A stretch of 64,000 nt of DNA. It comes from Halovivax gelatinilyticus. Its GTDB lineage: Archaea; Halobacteriota; Halobacteria; Halobacteriales; Natrialbaceae. A model generated the notes under the pieces. That model was not told where the DNA came from. It was given only the letters and a program-made list of their open reading frames with translations, and searched no databases. Both the position numbers and the translations under genes were made by a program. Of the stretch, positions 15,730-24,610 are shown piece after piece. Each line of letters starts with the position of its first letter. Within the stretch, counting starts at the first letter, position 1. The stretch covers positions 3,547,992 to 3,611,991 of the forward strand of contig NZ_CP101322.1 of assembly GCF_024300625.1 (NCBI RefSeq). The letters are read 5' to 3'.

Positions 15730-17322
15730 TCACTGTGGTTCGTCTCCGCGCTCGTGATCGTGCTGAGACGAGCCGTTGTCGTGACTGTGACCGTTCCCGT
15801 CTGGGCCATGGTCGTGTTCGTGTCCGTTTTCGCGGCCGTGACTGTGTCCGCCGCCGTTCTCGTGACTGTGGTCGTGATGGTGCTCGCCGGCGAGGACGAA
15901 TTGGCCAGCGAACGCGCGGTCGACTACTTCCGAGAGGGCCGGGTGGATGTGGATGGATTCGCGTATATCCCAGACAGTCCCCGACCCGGCCGTCATCGCG
16001 ACGACGACCTCTTCGATCAAATTCGACGCCTGGGGGCCGATGATGTGACAACCGAGGATGGAACCTTCGGGTTCGATGAGTACCTTCACGAATCCCGACA
16101 CCTTCATCGCCTTACCGCGAGCGGTATCCTCGTAGTCGTAGGTTCGCGTCGCGTACTCCACATCGGCATCGCGCAATTCTCCTTCGGTCGCACCGACGCC
16201 TGCGACCTCGGGCGAGGCGAAGACCGCGAACGGCATCGCGCTGTAATCGATCGGTTCCAGTTGGTCCCCGAGCAGGTTTCCCGCCACGGTGCGTGCTTCG
16301 TGGTTCGCGTTGTGCTTTAGCTGGTACTCGCCGACGATGTCACCGAGCGCCAAGATTCCGTCGGCGGTCGTTCGCAGATACTCGTCCGTTTCGACAAATC
16401 CGCTCTCGTCCGTGTCGACGCCCGGGACCTCGAGTGCGAGCGTGTCCGAGTTGGGACGTCGGCCAGCCGCGACGAGTAGGGTGTCGCCGGAAACGGTTAC
16501 CCGTTGATGCGCATCCGGATCGTCGAGCGCCGGTGGATACGGACGAGCCTCGACGGTCACCCCATCGGTTCCATCCGTATTGACCGTAGACCGCGAGACC
16601 GACAGGGCCTCGTACCCGGTGTGGACGTCGAACCGTTCCGCGTACCGCTCGGTGAACGCCGTGCCTACTTCCTCGTCTGCCTGCGGCAGGAGGTGCCGCC
16701 GTCTCCCGACGATCGAGACGTCGCTCCCGAACGTTCCGAAGAAGTGAGCGAGTTCGGCGGCGATGTATCCACCGCCAACGATCACGAGGCTATCGGGCGG
16801 CGTCTCGAGTTGCAAGGCCTCGGTACTCGTCATATAATCGACGTCCTCGATCCCATCTATCGGCGGAATCGCAGGGCGCGTGCCGGCGGCGATCAGGATC
16901 GTCTCGGCGCGAATTCGCTTGCCCGCGTCGAGTCCGTCTACGATCTCGATCGTTCGATCGTCGACGAACCGCCCTTCGCCCTCGAACAGTTCATGTCGAC
17001 TGGACGAGCGCAGTCCGTGGTGGATCGATTCGGCGCTTCCCGAGACGTCTTCGTTCACCTCGCGGACGATGTCCGCGAAGTCGACGCCGGTCACGTCGAC
17101 GTGGATACCGAACTCGTCGGCCCGTTCGACGGTCTCTCGCACCTCGGCGTGATACAACAACTGCTTCGAAGGAATACAGCCCCGATTGAGGCAGGTACCA
17201 CCGAGCGGGCCCTTCTCGATCACGGCGACCGATCGTCCCTGATCGACCATCGCGTTCGCTACGTCGAGACCGGACCCGGAACCGATCGTCACGAAGTCGA
17301 ACTCCTCGATACCAGTCTCCAT
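15730..17322 (-). CDS. FAD-dependent pyridine nucleotide-disulfide reductase with His-rich tail, 530 aa
   Basis: The fold is that of dihydrolipoamide dehydrogenase and mercuric reductase: FAD site TIGSGSGLDVANA, redox pair GGTCLNRGCIPSK (Cys44 and Cys49), NAD site VIVGGGYIAAELA and C-terminal base IHIHPALSEVV (about residue 455). The C-terminal vicinal cysteines and N-terminal HMA domain of MerA are absent, so mercuric reduction is not supported. Residues about 478-530 form a tail with 14 histidines in HD, HS and HE repeats, probably metal-binding. The substrate may be a small disulfide or a metal complex (inference). The gene is monocistronic. Confidence 0.88.
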   Translation of the reverse strand: METGIEEFDFVTIGSGSGLDVANAMVDQGRSVAVIEKGPLGGTCLNRGCIPSKQLLYHAEVRETVERADEFGIHVDVTGVDFADIVREVNEDVSGSAESIHHGLRSSSRHELFEGEGRFVDDRTIEIVDGLDAGKRIRAETILIAAGTRPAIPPIDGIEDVDYMTSTEALQLETPPDSLVIVGGGYIAAELAHFFGTFGSDVSIVGRRRHLLPQADEEVGTAFTERYAERFDVHTGYEALSVSRSTVNTDGTDGVTVEARPYPPALDDPDAHQRVTVSGDTLLVAAGRRPNSDTLALEVPGVDTDESGFVETDEYLRTTADGILALGDIVGEYQLKHNANHEARTVAGNLLGDQLEPIDYSAMPFAVFASPEVAGVGATEGELRDADVEYATRTYDYEDTARGKAMKVSGFVKVLIEPEGSILGCHIIGPQASNLIEEVVVAMTAGSGTVWDIRESIHIHPALSEVVDRAFAGQFVLAGEHHHDHSHENGGGHSHGRENGHEHDHGPDGNGHSHDNGSSQHDHERGDEPQ

Positions 17323-17426
17323 AGCCGATAGACAATCGCCAGGACGATGAAACTATCAACCCCGGCGACGCGGAGACTACTCGCCAATACCGGCGCTTGG
17401 GCGCAATCGATACGCCACGACCGCAA

Positions 17427-17702
17427 TCAGAGTTCGTCGTCTGGATCGTGGTTCTCCGACACTCGTCTCGCCTCGATCGCGTATCGCTCTCGCTCGCTCG
17501 CGTCGTCGACGCTTCCCAGATTCGTCGGTTCGACGGTTACGGCCGCGGTCGTGGGTCGAACGTCCTCACCGTGGGTCAACGCCCGTTCTTTCCGGTAATA
17601 CCGTCGTCCGTCGAGCGTCGCATAAATCAGGATGATCAGGTTCTGCTCGTCGTCGGAGTACGTTCGCTCGACCAACCAGACACGGCGAGCATCGTCAGTC
17701 AT
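17427..17702 (-). CDS. haloarchaeal protein of unknown function, 91 aa
   Basis: This is a small acidic soluble protein beginning MTDDARRVWLVERTYSDDEQ. A predicted beta-rich first half (LIILIYATLDGRRYYRKER) is followed by a helical, charged second half. It has no cysteines and no membrane segment. Codon usage fits the genome. It follows the TrmB-like regulator gene on the same strand with 37 nt between, so the two are probably in one operon. I do not recognise a family. Confidence 0.65.
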   Translation of the reverse strand: MTDDARRVWLVERTYSDDEQNLIILIYATLDGRRYYRKERALTHGEDVRPTTAAVTVEPTNLGSVDDASERERYAIEARRVSENHDPDDEL

Positions 17703-17739
17703 TGGGACAGAGAAGTGAAAATCCGTTCGATCGACAGTT

Positions 17740-18144
17740 TCAGTTCTCGGCCGTCGCCGCCACGTCGGCGGTCGTCTCGTACTTGTCTTCGAACTCCTGG
17801 ATGAGTTGCCCCATTTTAGCGTACCAGTCGTTCAACTTCCGCTGCATGTCGCTTGCGATCTGTTGGGGGTCGGTCGGGTGGTAGACGTGGTAGTAGCCGC
17901 CTTGTTCGTAGTTTACCTGTTCTTTCTGGATGAAGCCGCTCTGGAGTAGCCGCTGGATCGACCGGTAGGCGGTCGAGCGTTCGCGGTCGACGTCTTCTGC
18001 GACCTCGTCGATCGTGAGCGGTTCGTCGCTCTCGACGAGCGCCCTGAAACACTCCTTATCGAGTTGCTTCAACCCGTGAATACACTCCAGAAGCCCCTCA
18101 CACTTCATGTCCTGCTGGAGTTGTTCTGCCATCGACTGTGCCAT
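17740..18144 (-). CDS. TrmB/MarR-like winged-helix regulator with N-terminal cysteines, 134 aa
   Basis: The HTH is visible as LTIDEVAEDVDRERSTAYRS with recognition helix and wing (IQKEQVNYEQGGYYHVYHPT), followed by a C-terminal helix for dimerisation. Before it lies MKCEGLLECIHGLKQLDKEC, in which three cysteines could sense redox or persulfide state (inference). The ATG at 18144 is chosen over upstream in-frame starts. Its promoter contains ATATTGTAC (18191-18199), a relative of the palindrome at 10635, so it is a candidate to control those sites. The TATA-like element is TTTTATC, about 30 nt before the start. Confidence 0.8.
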   Translation of the reverse strand: MAQSMAEQLQQDMKCEGLLECIHGLKQLDKECFRALVESDEPLTIDEVAEDVDRERSTAYRSIQRLLQSGFIQKEQVNYEQGGYYHVYHPTDPQQIASDMQRKLNDWYAKMGQLIQEFEDKYETTADVAATAEN

Positions 18145-18308
18145 GTTCCTACTCGAGGCTACGTACCGGAGTGATAAAAGGGTTGTGCGGATATTGTACA
18201 AACTCGAAGAACCGCCGGCGTACGCGGAGTACGCCACGAACGGGCTCGTGGGATCCCACATCGTTCGGCCTGAACCCGGTCAGTACCAGGGCTCAACCGT
18301 CGTTGCCT

Positions 18309-20645
18309 TCAGCCGAACAGGTGATCCATCAGCAGTCGTTCGAGCAGACCGGGTCGGCGACCGTCACGGGTCTGGACCATCGCAGCTGTCGTGTCGACGC
18401 TGTCGACGAGCCGGTTGCCCGGTCGACCCAACAGGCGAGCGCTCAACCCGGTTCGGTCGACGCCGGTTACCAGCAGGTCCGCTTCGCCGACGAACCGCGT
18501 CAGCCCCTTGTTCACGTCGTCTGTCTCCACGACCGTCGAGCGCGCCGGCACAGTCAGAAGCGAGATGAGTTCATCGTGATACCGCTCGATCGTGTGACGT
18601 TGGCTCTCAGGAGCATCTGCCGGGATCGCTTGCAGGAGGTTGATTTCCGCACCGGTTTCCTCTGCGACAGCGTCGGCGAACAGCAGTTTCAGCGGGTCGT
18701 AGGCGCCCCGGTTCGCGACGACCGCGATCTCGTCGGCCCCGTCGAACCCGTCGTCCTCGACCAGTACGATGTCAGCGGGGGCGTTGCGAAGCAGCCAGTC
18801 GGTCTCGCCGCCGAACAGTCGTCGGTGAAAGTCCGCCTGGCGGCGCTCGGCGATCACCAGATCGTAGCCACCGTAGGTCGCCACGTCGACGATCGCTTGC
18901 TTGTGATCCTCGCTATCGATCTCGCGGTACTCGACGTGCGTGTCGGTCGTCGCCGACGGGTTCGACGTGCCGTTACCGACTGCGACGCCGCCTGAGGATC
19001 TGGTCGGTGGTTCGACGCTCTGGCCGTCCGGGAACCAGTCCGGCGCCTCGCCCGGCTCCGCCGGCAACCAGTCGGGAACGTCCCCCGTGAGGACGTCAGC
19101 GTGGTCACCAGCGAATACCCGGTGCGGAACATCCACGAATTCGACGACCGAGACCGTGGTAGATCGAAGTCGTCCCATGTCCGTCGCCATCCGGACCATA
19201 TCCCGTCGCGCGTCGGGAGAGGTGTCCTCGGTAATCGCGACGAGTACGTCGTAGGCCTCCTCGGCGTCGAACAGTGCCTTCGTCCGTTCGGCGGCACGCT
19301 CGCTGACGTTTTCACGGACGCCCGCTCGTGCGGCACCCTCGCGGTCGACTCGCGGGCGTGCGTATCCGACGTACCAGCCGATCGCAACGATCGTGATCGC
19401 GACGGCCCCCGCAAATGGAACCGTTCCCATCTGGGTGAGGACGATCACGCCACCGGCCATTCCGGCGAGTTGGGTCCAGGGATACAGCGGAGAGACGAAT
19501 TCGGGATCGTAGTCAGCGACGGCACCCTCACGGAACCCGACCACCGCGAGGTTCACGAGGATGAACACGAGAATCTGAAAGGCGCTGCCGAACTTCGCGA
19601 CCTGTTCGATCGGTAGCGTCACGATCATGATCATCATGACGCCGCCGGTCAGTGCCACCGCGAGTGCTGGCGTCTTGAATCGGTCGTGGAGTTGTTCGAA
19701 CTGCGGCGGCACGAGCCCGTCTCGCGCCATCGCGAACGGGAATCTCGAGGCGGACAGGAGCCCGGCGTTCGCGGTCGACGCCAGGGCCAGCAACGCGGCG
19801 ATCACTACCACGATCGCGCCGACAGTACCGAGGGCTGCGTCGGCTGCGTACGCGATCGAGGCGGCCTCTTCGCCTGCTGCAGGGACGAACCCACCGGAGG
19901 GGGAGAGGTCCGGGGCGACGCCGATCGCGACGTACACGACGAGTACGTACAGAGCGGTGGTCGCAAGCAGCGATCCGATCATCGCCCTCGGGATCGTCCG
20001 TCCCGGATCTTTCACCTCCTCGGCGACGGCGGCGATCTTGATGACGCCCGCGTAGGAGACGAACACGAGACCGGTCGCGGCGAGGATCCCCTCGGAGGCG
20101 AGGTCGAAGGAACCGGCCGTCTGAGACGGTGTGACGTCGGGGAGCCCCGCGACGACGAAGTACGCCATCGCGAGCACCATGATACCCACGATCCCGAACT
20201 GCAGTTTCCCGGTACTTTTCGTGCTGAGTACGTTGAGAGCCGTAAATAGTAGCGCAAGCCCGAGCGCAATCGGCAAGATGTACTCGGCCAGGCCGGGAGC
20301 GACGTAAACGAGGTAGGGGACGCCACCGATCAACGCGAGCGCACCCTTGAACGAGAGCATGAACCAGTTGCCGATGCCGGCGATGGTACCGAGCAGTGGT
20401 CCCATCCCTCGCTCGACGTAGACGTACGACCCACCGTCCTCTGGCATCGCGGTCGCCATCTCAGAGGCCGACAGTGCAGCTGGTAGAACTAGCAATCCAG
20501 CGATCAGGTAGGCGGCGACGACTGCGGACCCGGCGGTCGCGTAGGCGATGCCTGGAAGGATAAAGATTCCTGACCCGACCATCGCGCCGATAGCGATGGC
20601 CGTCGTAGCCGGGAGTCCGAGGTCTCGTTGGAGGTCAGCTGCCAT
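18309..20645 (-). CDS. APC-family amino acid permease fused to universal-stress domains, 778 aa
   Basis: Residues 1-435 form a 12-span APC transporter, with the substrate-site motif GAMVGSGIFILPG in span 1 and FVSYAGVIKIAAVAEEVKDP in the middle. Residues about 465-778 are cytoplasmic and hold two UspA-like regions (YDVLVAITEDTSPDARRD and IAVVANRGAYDPLKLLFADA). The second nucleotide loop, GVDRTGLSARLLGRPGN, is degenerate. APC-Usp fusions are common in haloarchaea; the Usp part is thought to gate transport. The substrate is unknown. A shared regulatory word lies 280 nt upstream (20922-20934). Confidence 0.9.
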   Translation of the reverse strand: MAADLQRDLGLPATTAIAIGAMVGSGIFILPGIAYATAGSAVVAAYLIAGLLVLPAALSASEMATAMPEDGGSYVYVERGMGPLLGTIAGIGNWFMLSFKGALALIGGVPYLVYVAPGLAEYILPIALGLALLFTALNVLSTKSTGKLQFGIVGIMVLAMAYFVVAGLPDVTPSQTAGSFDLASEGILAATGLVFVSYAGVIKIAAVAEEVKDPGRTIPRAMIGSLLATTALYVLVVYVAIGVAPDLSPSGGFVPAAGEEAASIAYAADAALGTVGAIVVVIAALLALASTANAGLLSASRFPFAMARDGLVPPQFEQLHDRFKTPALAVALTGGVMMIMIVTLPIEQVAKFGSAFQILVFILVNLAVVGFREGAVADYDPEFVSPLYPWTQLAGMAGGVIVLTQMGTVPFAGAVAITIVAIGWYVGYARPRVDREGAARAGVRENVSERAAERTKALFDAEEAYDVLVAITEDTSPDARRDMVRMATDMGRLRSTTVSVVEFVDVPHRVFAGDHADVLTGDVPDWLPAEPGEAPDWFPDGQSVEPPTRSSGGVAVGNGTSNPSATTDTHVEYREIDSEDHKQAIVDVATYGGYDLVIAERRQADFHRRLFGGETDWLLRNAPADIVLVEDDGFDGADEIAVVANRGAYDPLKLLFADAVAEETGAEINLLQAIPADAPESQRHTIERYHDELISLLTVPARSTVVETDDVNKGLTRFVGEADLLVTGVDRTGLSARLLGRPGNRLVDSVDTTAAMVQTRDGRRPGLLERLLMDHLFG

Positions 20646-21102
20646 CGTCAGTCACCACTCATGGAAAGTTCGCCGAGACTGTCGCTCCCCGGATGCGACC
20701 GGACGGGGAATAGGGAACGTTGGTCGAAACTGCGCTGAAACAGATTCGGCCAGTGATTGGTATCTGCTGAGCCGTTCGGTTCATGCAACCGTTCGGATCG
20801 AATCGTTTGCGAGTCGGTTCGACAATCCGCCGTGGCGTACATTGTCGTTCGTCGATGGGTTCGAGGTGCGGTCCATTCGCGAGAGAATGAGTGAGTTTTG
20901 ATTTGCATGGATCATACAATTCTATGCAATACTACGTACCAATGGCTCGGATATAACGGTTTTGGATTTTTTGGGCAAGACTGCTCAGTCCATCGTTCGT
21001 CGCGTCGACTGCGGGACGACACGCGCCCGGGAAGAGCCCCGAATCGTGACCGACCGCCGGCAACGGTAGTCTGCGGTGACGGCCACCGACCCCTCGGTCG
21101 AA
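20646..21102. promoter_or_regulatory. 457-nt gene-free region with shared regulatory word at 20922-20934
   Basis: No frame here has haloarchaeal codon bias. On the plus strand, 20922-20934 reads CTATGCAATACTA, which differs by one base from the matching part of the 14-mer at 32994 and 35702. Its orientation suits transcription toward the APC-Usp gene at 20645, implying a 5' leader of about 240 nt if it is the active promoter. The part from 20890 to 20975 is AT-rich relative to its surroundings. Confidence 0.4.
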
Positions 21103-22956
21103 TCAGTCGTGCGGGTGAAACCGTTTTATCGCCCGCTCGACTGCGTCGACCTGCCCGATGAACGTCACCCGGTCGCCCTCGCTCAATCGGTGGTCGCCGG
21201 TGGGGACTTCTCGCGTGCCGTCTTCGTGGGTGAGGAGGCCGACGATACATCCGTCCGGAATTTCGGCGTTGACGGTCGCGATCGACTCGCCGACGAGATC
21301 GGAGGCGGTGACCTCGATCTCCTGAACGTCACCGGTGCGTCCGAGTTCGTTCATCCACGCCGACAGCGACGGCCGTTCGAGGACGTTCTCTAACGACCAG
21401 GCGGTCGCCATCGAGAGGTCGATCGCCCGCACGCCGAGCGATTCGAACGCGTCTACGTTTTCGGGTTCGTTGACCCTGGAGGCGACCGTCGACACGTCGA
21501 ACGACGTCTGTGCGAGTTGAGAGACGAGCAGGTTGACGTCGTCATCCGGCGTGGTCGCGACCACGGCCTTCGCGTCGGCGGCGCCGACGCGTGCTAAGAC
21601 GTCCGCCGACGTGCCATCGCCTTCGATGGCCCTAATTCCTCGGTTGCGTGCCGTTTCGACCGCGTCGGGATCGAGATCCACGACGAGGACGTTCTCTCCA
21701 TCCTGTTCGAGTCGTTCGGCGAGTGACAGCCCGACCCGTCCCGCGCCTACGAGTATAGTTCTCATTGGTGATACGTCTAAGTGATCTGCAATCTGTCTCG
21801 CCAGCCCGGCCTGAAGGACGACGGTGATGAAGATGATCAGAAACACCGTTCCGGCGAGTAACTGGGCTTCCTGGGGTCGACCGAGCGCTTCCAGCTCGAC
21901 GGCGAACAGCGTCGCGACGCTCGCTGGAATGATCCCACGCGGGCCGACGGCGCTGAGAAACAGCCGTTCGTTCGTCGTGAACCGCTCGTGGGTCGTCGCG
22001 ATGTAGACGACGAAGGGACGCAACACGACGGTGACCGAGATCACGACGGCGAGGCCGGCCAGGCCGAGCAGTTGAATGTCCTCGAAGTCGATCAGCGCGG
22101 CGAGCGCCACGAAGACGAACGAAAGGACGACGACCGAGAGGTCGTCCAAGAAGTCGATGACCTCCTCGTGGTGGGGGAGATCGACGTTTCCGAGTGCGAA
22201 ACCGGCCATCGCGGCCGCGGCGATGCCCGTTTCGCTCGCCGCCGCCTCCGCACCGGCGTAGGCGGCAACGACCCCAGCGAGGACGATCAATCGCGCGTGA
22301 AGCGGACCGGTCCCGGGCGCGAGATTGCTCCGCGTCAGGACGAACCAGACGATCGCCGCCACGAGAGCACCGATTCCGAGGCCGACGGCGAGTCGAACGG
22401 CGAATTCGAACGCGAGCATCGGCCACCATCCGTTGGCCGCGACGAGCACCTCGAAGACGACCACGACCAGGATAGCTGCGGTGACGTCGTTGATAACTCC
22501 CTCACCCTCAAGGACGGCCGCGACGTGGTCCCGGACGGTTACGACCTGGAGGATCGGTCCGATCACCGTGGGACCGGTGGCGATGAGCAACGCACCGACG
22601 AGTAATCCGACCTCGGGTGTCGTATCGAGGAAGACGACGACGGCGAGTGCCGTTCCGAGCCAGGTCAGCGCCGCTCCAATCGTGACGAACCTGACCATCG
22701 CTCTGGGACTCTCTTTGAGTTTATCGACGTGTAAGTGGTAGCCGCCTTCGAAGAGGATTATCGCGACGCTGACGCCGACCATCACGGGTAGCCCGTCACC
22801 GAACGTTTCTTTCGAGACGAGGCCGAGGATTTCGGGACCGATCGCGATACCGGCGACGATCAGGAACAGCACGCTAGGTATTCGAAGCCGATCGGCGAGA
22901 ACGCGAGAGAGTACGCCGAGGCCGAGTACAACGGCGACGATGACGACGAGTTCCAT
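21103..22956 (-). CDS. CPA-type cation:proton antiporter with RCK (TrkA-N/TrkA-C) domains, 617 aa
   Basis: Residues 1-395 contain about 12 spans of a Na+(K+)/H+ exchanger, with LIVAGIAIGPEILGL near the start and the motif SAVGPRGIIPASVATLF at about residue 340. From about 402 a Rossmann RCK-N domain begins (TILVGAGRVGLSLAERL), and a TrkA-C domain follows at about 530-617. The regulatory domains bind nucleotide or ions and gate the exchanger. It would maintain cytoplasmic K+/Na+ and pH. The gene stands alone, with the TauE operon upstream on the same strand. Confidence 0.9.
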   Translation of the reverse strand: MELVVIVAVVLGLGVLSRVLADRLRIPSVLFLIVAGIAIGPEILGLVSKETFGDGLPVMVGVSVAIILFEGGYHLHVDKLKESPRAMVRFVTIGAALTWLGTALAVVVFLDTTPEVGLLVGALLIATGPTVIGPILQVVTVRDHVAAVLEGEGVINDVTAAILVVVVFEVLVAANGWWPMLAFEFAVRLAVGLGIGALVAAIVWFVLTRSNLAPGTGPLHARLIVLAGVVAAYAGAEAAASETGIAAAAMAGFALGNVDLPHHEEVIDFLDDLSVVVLSFVFVALAALIDFEDIQLLGLAGLAVVISVTVVLRPFVVYIATTHERFTTNERLFLSAVGPRGIIPASVATLFAVELEALGRPQEAQLLAGTVFLIIFITVVLQAGLARQIADHLDVSPMRTILVGAGRVGLSLAERLEQDGENVLVVDLDPDAVETARNRGIRAIEGDGTSADVLARVGAADAKAVVATTPDDDVNLLVSQLAQTSFDVSTVASRVNEPENVDAFESLGVRAIDLSMATAWSLENVLERPSLSAWMNELGRTGDVQEIEVTASDLVGESIATVNAEIPDGCIVGLLTHEDGTREVPTGDHRLSEGDRVTFIGQVDAVERAIKRFHPHD

Positions 22957-23097
22957 CGATTCAGCCCGACCCCGTCGGTTGCGGTTCGGTGGAGCGTATC
23001 GTCACTTCGTATCCAATCACGTGTCGGCCACGTTCTCGCGTCGAATATCTCACTGCTGCTGGTGACGAACGCCCGCGAATGAGAGTGGACGGCGCCA

Positions 23098-24132
23098 TCA
23101 GTCTGTCTGTTCAGAGACACCTTCCGGCGTCATATCAGTTCGGTTCGTTCGCACGGTCGTGAACACCTGATAGAGGATGATCGAGGCGACGGCGAACGAC
23201 GATCCGACCAGCAACACCACGCTCAGGACGTCTAATATCCCGAATCCGAGCCAGTTGGCCACCTCGCTCACGCCGATGCCAGCGCTTGCCAGAAGCATCA
23301 TGATCCCGAAGTAGACGATCACGTCGTCTTCTTCGACCACCGTCGTCGCCCCCGATCCGATTCGAGCACCGAGTGCGCTCCCGACCAGCAACAGCGAGAC
23401 GACCACGAGGTCGACGCTCCCCGACATGCCGTAGGTGAACGCCCCATACGCACCGGAGAAGAGGCCGGCAAAGAGGCTCGTTCCGACGGCAACCGTCAAC
23501 GGCGTCCCGATGAGGTAGTAGATCATCGGCATCCGCATGAATCCGCCGCCGACACCGATCAGTCCAGATATCATGCCGACGACGCCGCCGGCTCCCGAAA
23601 CCGTCCATAGAGAGGTTCGGCCACCAGAGACCAGCGAAATCATCGGTGGAATGGTGTACGACTGGATCGTCTGGCCGACAGCGGGAATGTCGTCGACGTC
23701 CTCGTCGACGTTCCCGTCTTCATCCTCGTCCTCACCCGCGAGGGCGCGACGGAGAAACAGGACACCGATCCCGGCGAGCAGCACCACGTACGCGATCCCG
23801 GTTACGAGGTCGGCAACGCCGATCTCTTCGAGGCCGAATACGAGGATGCTCCCAATTTCGATTCCGACCGACAAGACGACGAACAGGATGGCACCGAGTT
23901 TGTAGTCCACCTGTCCGATGTCGTAGTGTTTCATCACGGCGATGACCGACGTCCCGAAGTAGAAGGCCAACCCGCTTCCGATGGCAACGGAGGCCGGATA
24001 GCCCAGAATCAGGAGGGTAGGGGTGACGAGGAACGAGCCACCCATCCCGAAAAAGCCGAACAGGACGCCGACCATAAAGCCGAAGCTCACGAACAGGAGT
24101 ACCAGCGGTAGTGCGAGACCTAGTATCTCCAT
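23098..24132 (-). CDS. TauE/SafE family sulfite or sulfur-anion exporter, 344 aa
   Basis: Nine or so spans form two repeats: the first holds GVLFGFFGMGGSFLVTPTLL (about residue 24) and the second GMISGLIGVGGGFMRMPMIY (about 187), the paired G-rich motifs of TauE/SafE. An acidic cytoplasmic loop (EDEDEDGNVDEDVDD) joins the halves. Family members export sulfite, sulfoacetate or related anions. The gene starts 3 nt after the stop of a 49-residue microprotein. With two rhodanese-MBL enzymes in the window, sulfite export is a reasonable role (inference). Confidence 0.85.
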   Translation of the reverse strand: MEILGLALPLVLLFVSFGFMVGVLFGFFGMGGSFLVTPTLLILGYPASVAIGSGLAFYFGTSVIAVMKHYDIGQVDYKLGAILFVVLSVGIEIGSILVFGLEEIGVADLVTGIAYVVLLAGIGVLFLRRALAGEDEDEDGNVDEDVDDIPAVGQTIQSYTIPPMISLVSGGRTSLWTVSGAGGVVGMISGLIGVGGGFMRMPMIYYLIGTPLTVAVGTSLFAGLFSGAYGAFTYGMSGSVDLVVVSLLLVGSALGARIGSGATTVVEEDDVIVYFGIMMLLASAGIGVSEVANWLGFGILDVLSVVLLVGSSFAVASIILYQVFTTVRTNRTDMTPEGVSEQTD

Positions 24133-24135
24133 CGA

Positions 24136-24285
24136 TTACCGTTCCTCTATCGTTTTCAGTAGTGGTTGTGCGATGACGCGTTCTACCACCGCGTATCCGA
24201 GGTAAAGGGCGACTGCCAGGACAAGGATCAGCCCGACGACGAGGCCACCCTGTAGGAGCCACGGTAGCGCGAGTGTCTCGATCAT
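24136..24285 (-). CDS. single-span microprotein upstream of TauE/SafE exporter, 49 aa
   Basis: The ATG at 24285-24283 opens a 49-codon gene ending TAA at 24138-24136. It has one hydrophobic span (LLQGGLVVGLILVLAVALYL) and a charged tail ending TIEER. It is placed 3 nt before the exporter gene and so is co-translated. Small membrane proteins next to TauE/SafE genes occur in other haloarchaea (a DUF7512-type label from memory). It may be an accessory subunit. Confidence 0.7.
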   Translation of the reverse strand: MIETLALPWLLQGGLVVGLILVLAVALYLGYAVVERVIAQPLLKTIEER

Positions 24286-24610
24286 TTGTACCGATTCACC
24301 CGGTCGATCAGTTGTGTACAGCTCATGGTTTTCTACTCATCTTCCCATACCCGGAGAGATGGTATAACGCTTTTGGGATTGGCGCACAATATTACTGCTG
24401 AGTATGTAACGAGTATCCGACGAAAATATCTCCATACGTTATTCGGATATGGCGGGTGCGGTTCGCTCCGATGGAGCGGCGAGTGGTCCGCCGACTCGAT
24501 CGGAAACGTGACCAGCAACTTCTGTCCGTTAGTCCTAAGGCGACGAACCAGGGTGTCCCCGGTATTGGTCGGGCCAAACAATATTATACCGCTGGAGCGT
24601 ACTCCCACCT
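24286..24610. promoter_or_regulatory. divergent 325-nt promoter region
   Basis: No gene is seen. Toward the tandem Usp gene, CAATATTATACC (24580-24591) supplies a TATA element 20-28 nt before ATG 24611, suggesting a leaderless mRNA. Toward the microprotein-TauE operon, GGTATAAC (24361-24368) may be TATA, and CACAATATTAC (24385-24395), a half-match to the palindrome at 10635, lies about 17 nt beyond it. Both halves are inference from spacing. Confidence 0.45.

Noticed and set aside
15730-17322. Mercuric reductase (MerA) call for the disulfide reductase
   Set aside because: It has no N-terminal HMA domain and no C-terminal vicinal cysteines; the C-terminus has the His-x-x-Pro base of lipoamide-type reductases.
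20648-20908. 86-residue reverse frame just before the APC-Usp gene
   Set aside because: Third codon positions are not G/C-rich as in real genes here, and no family resemblance is seen.
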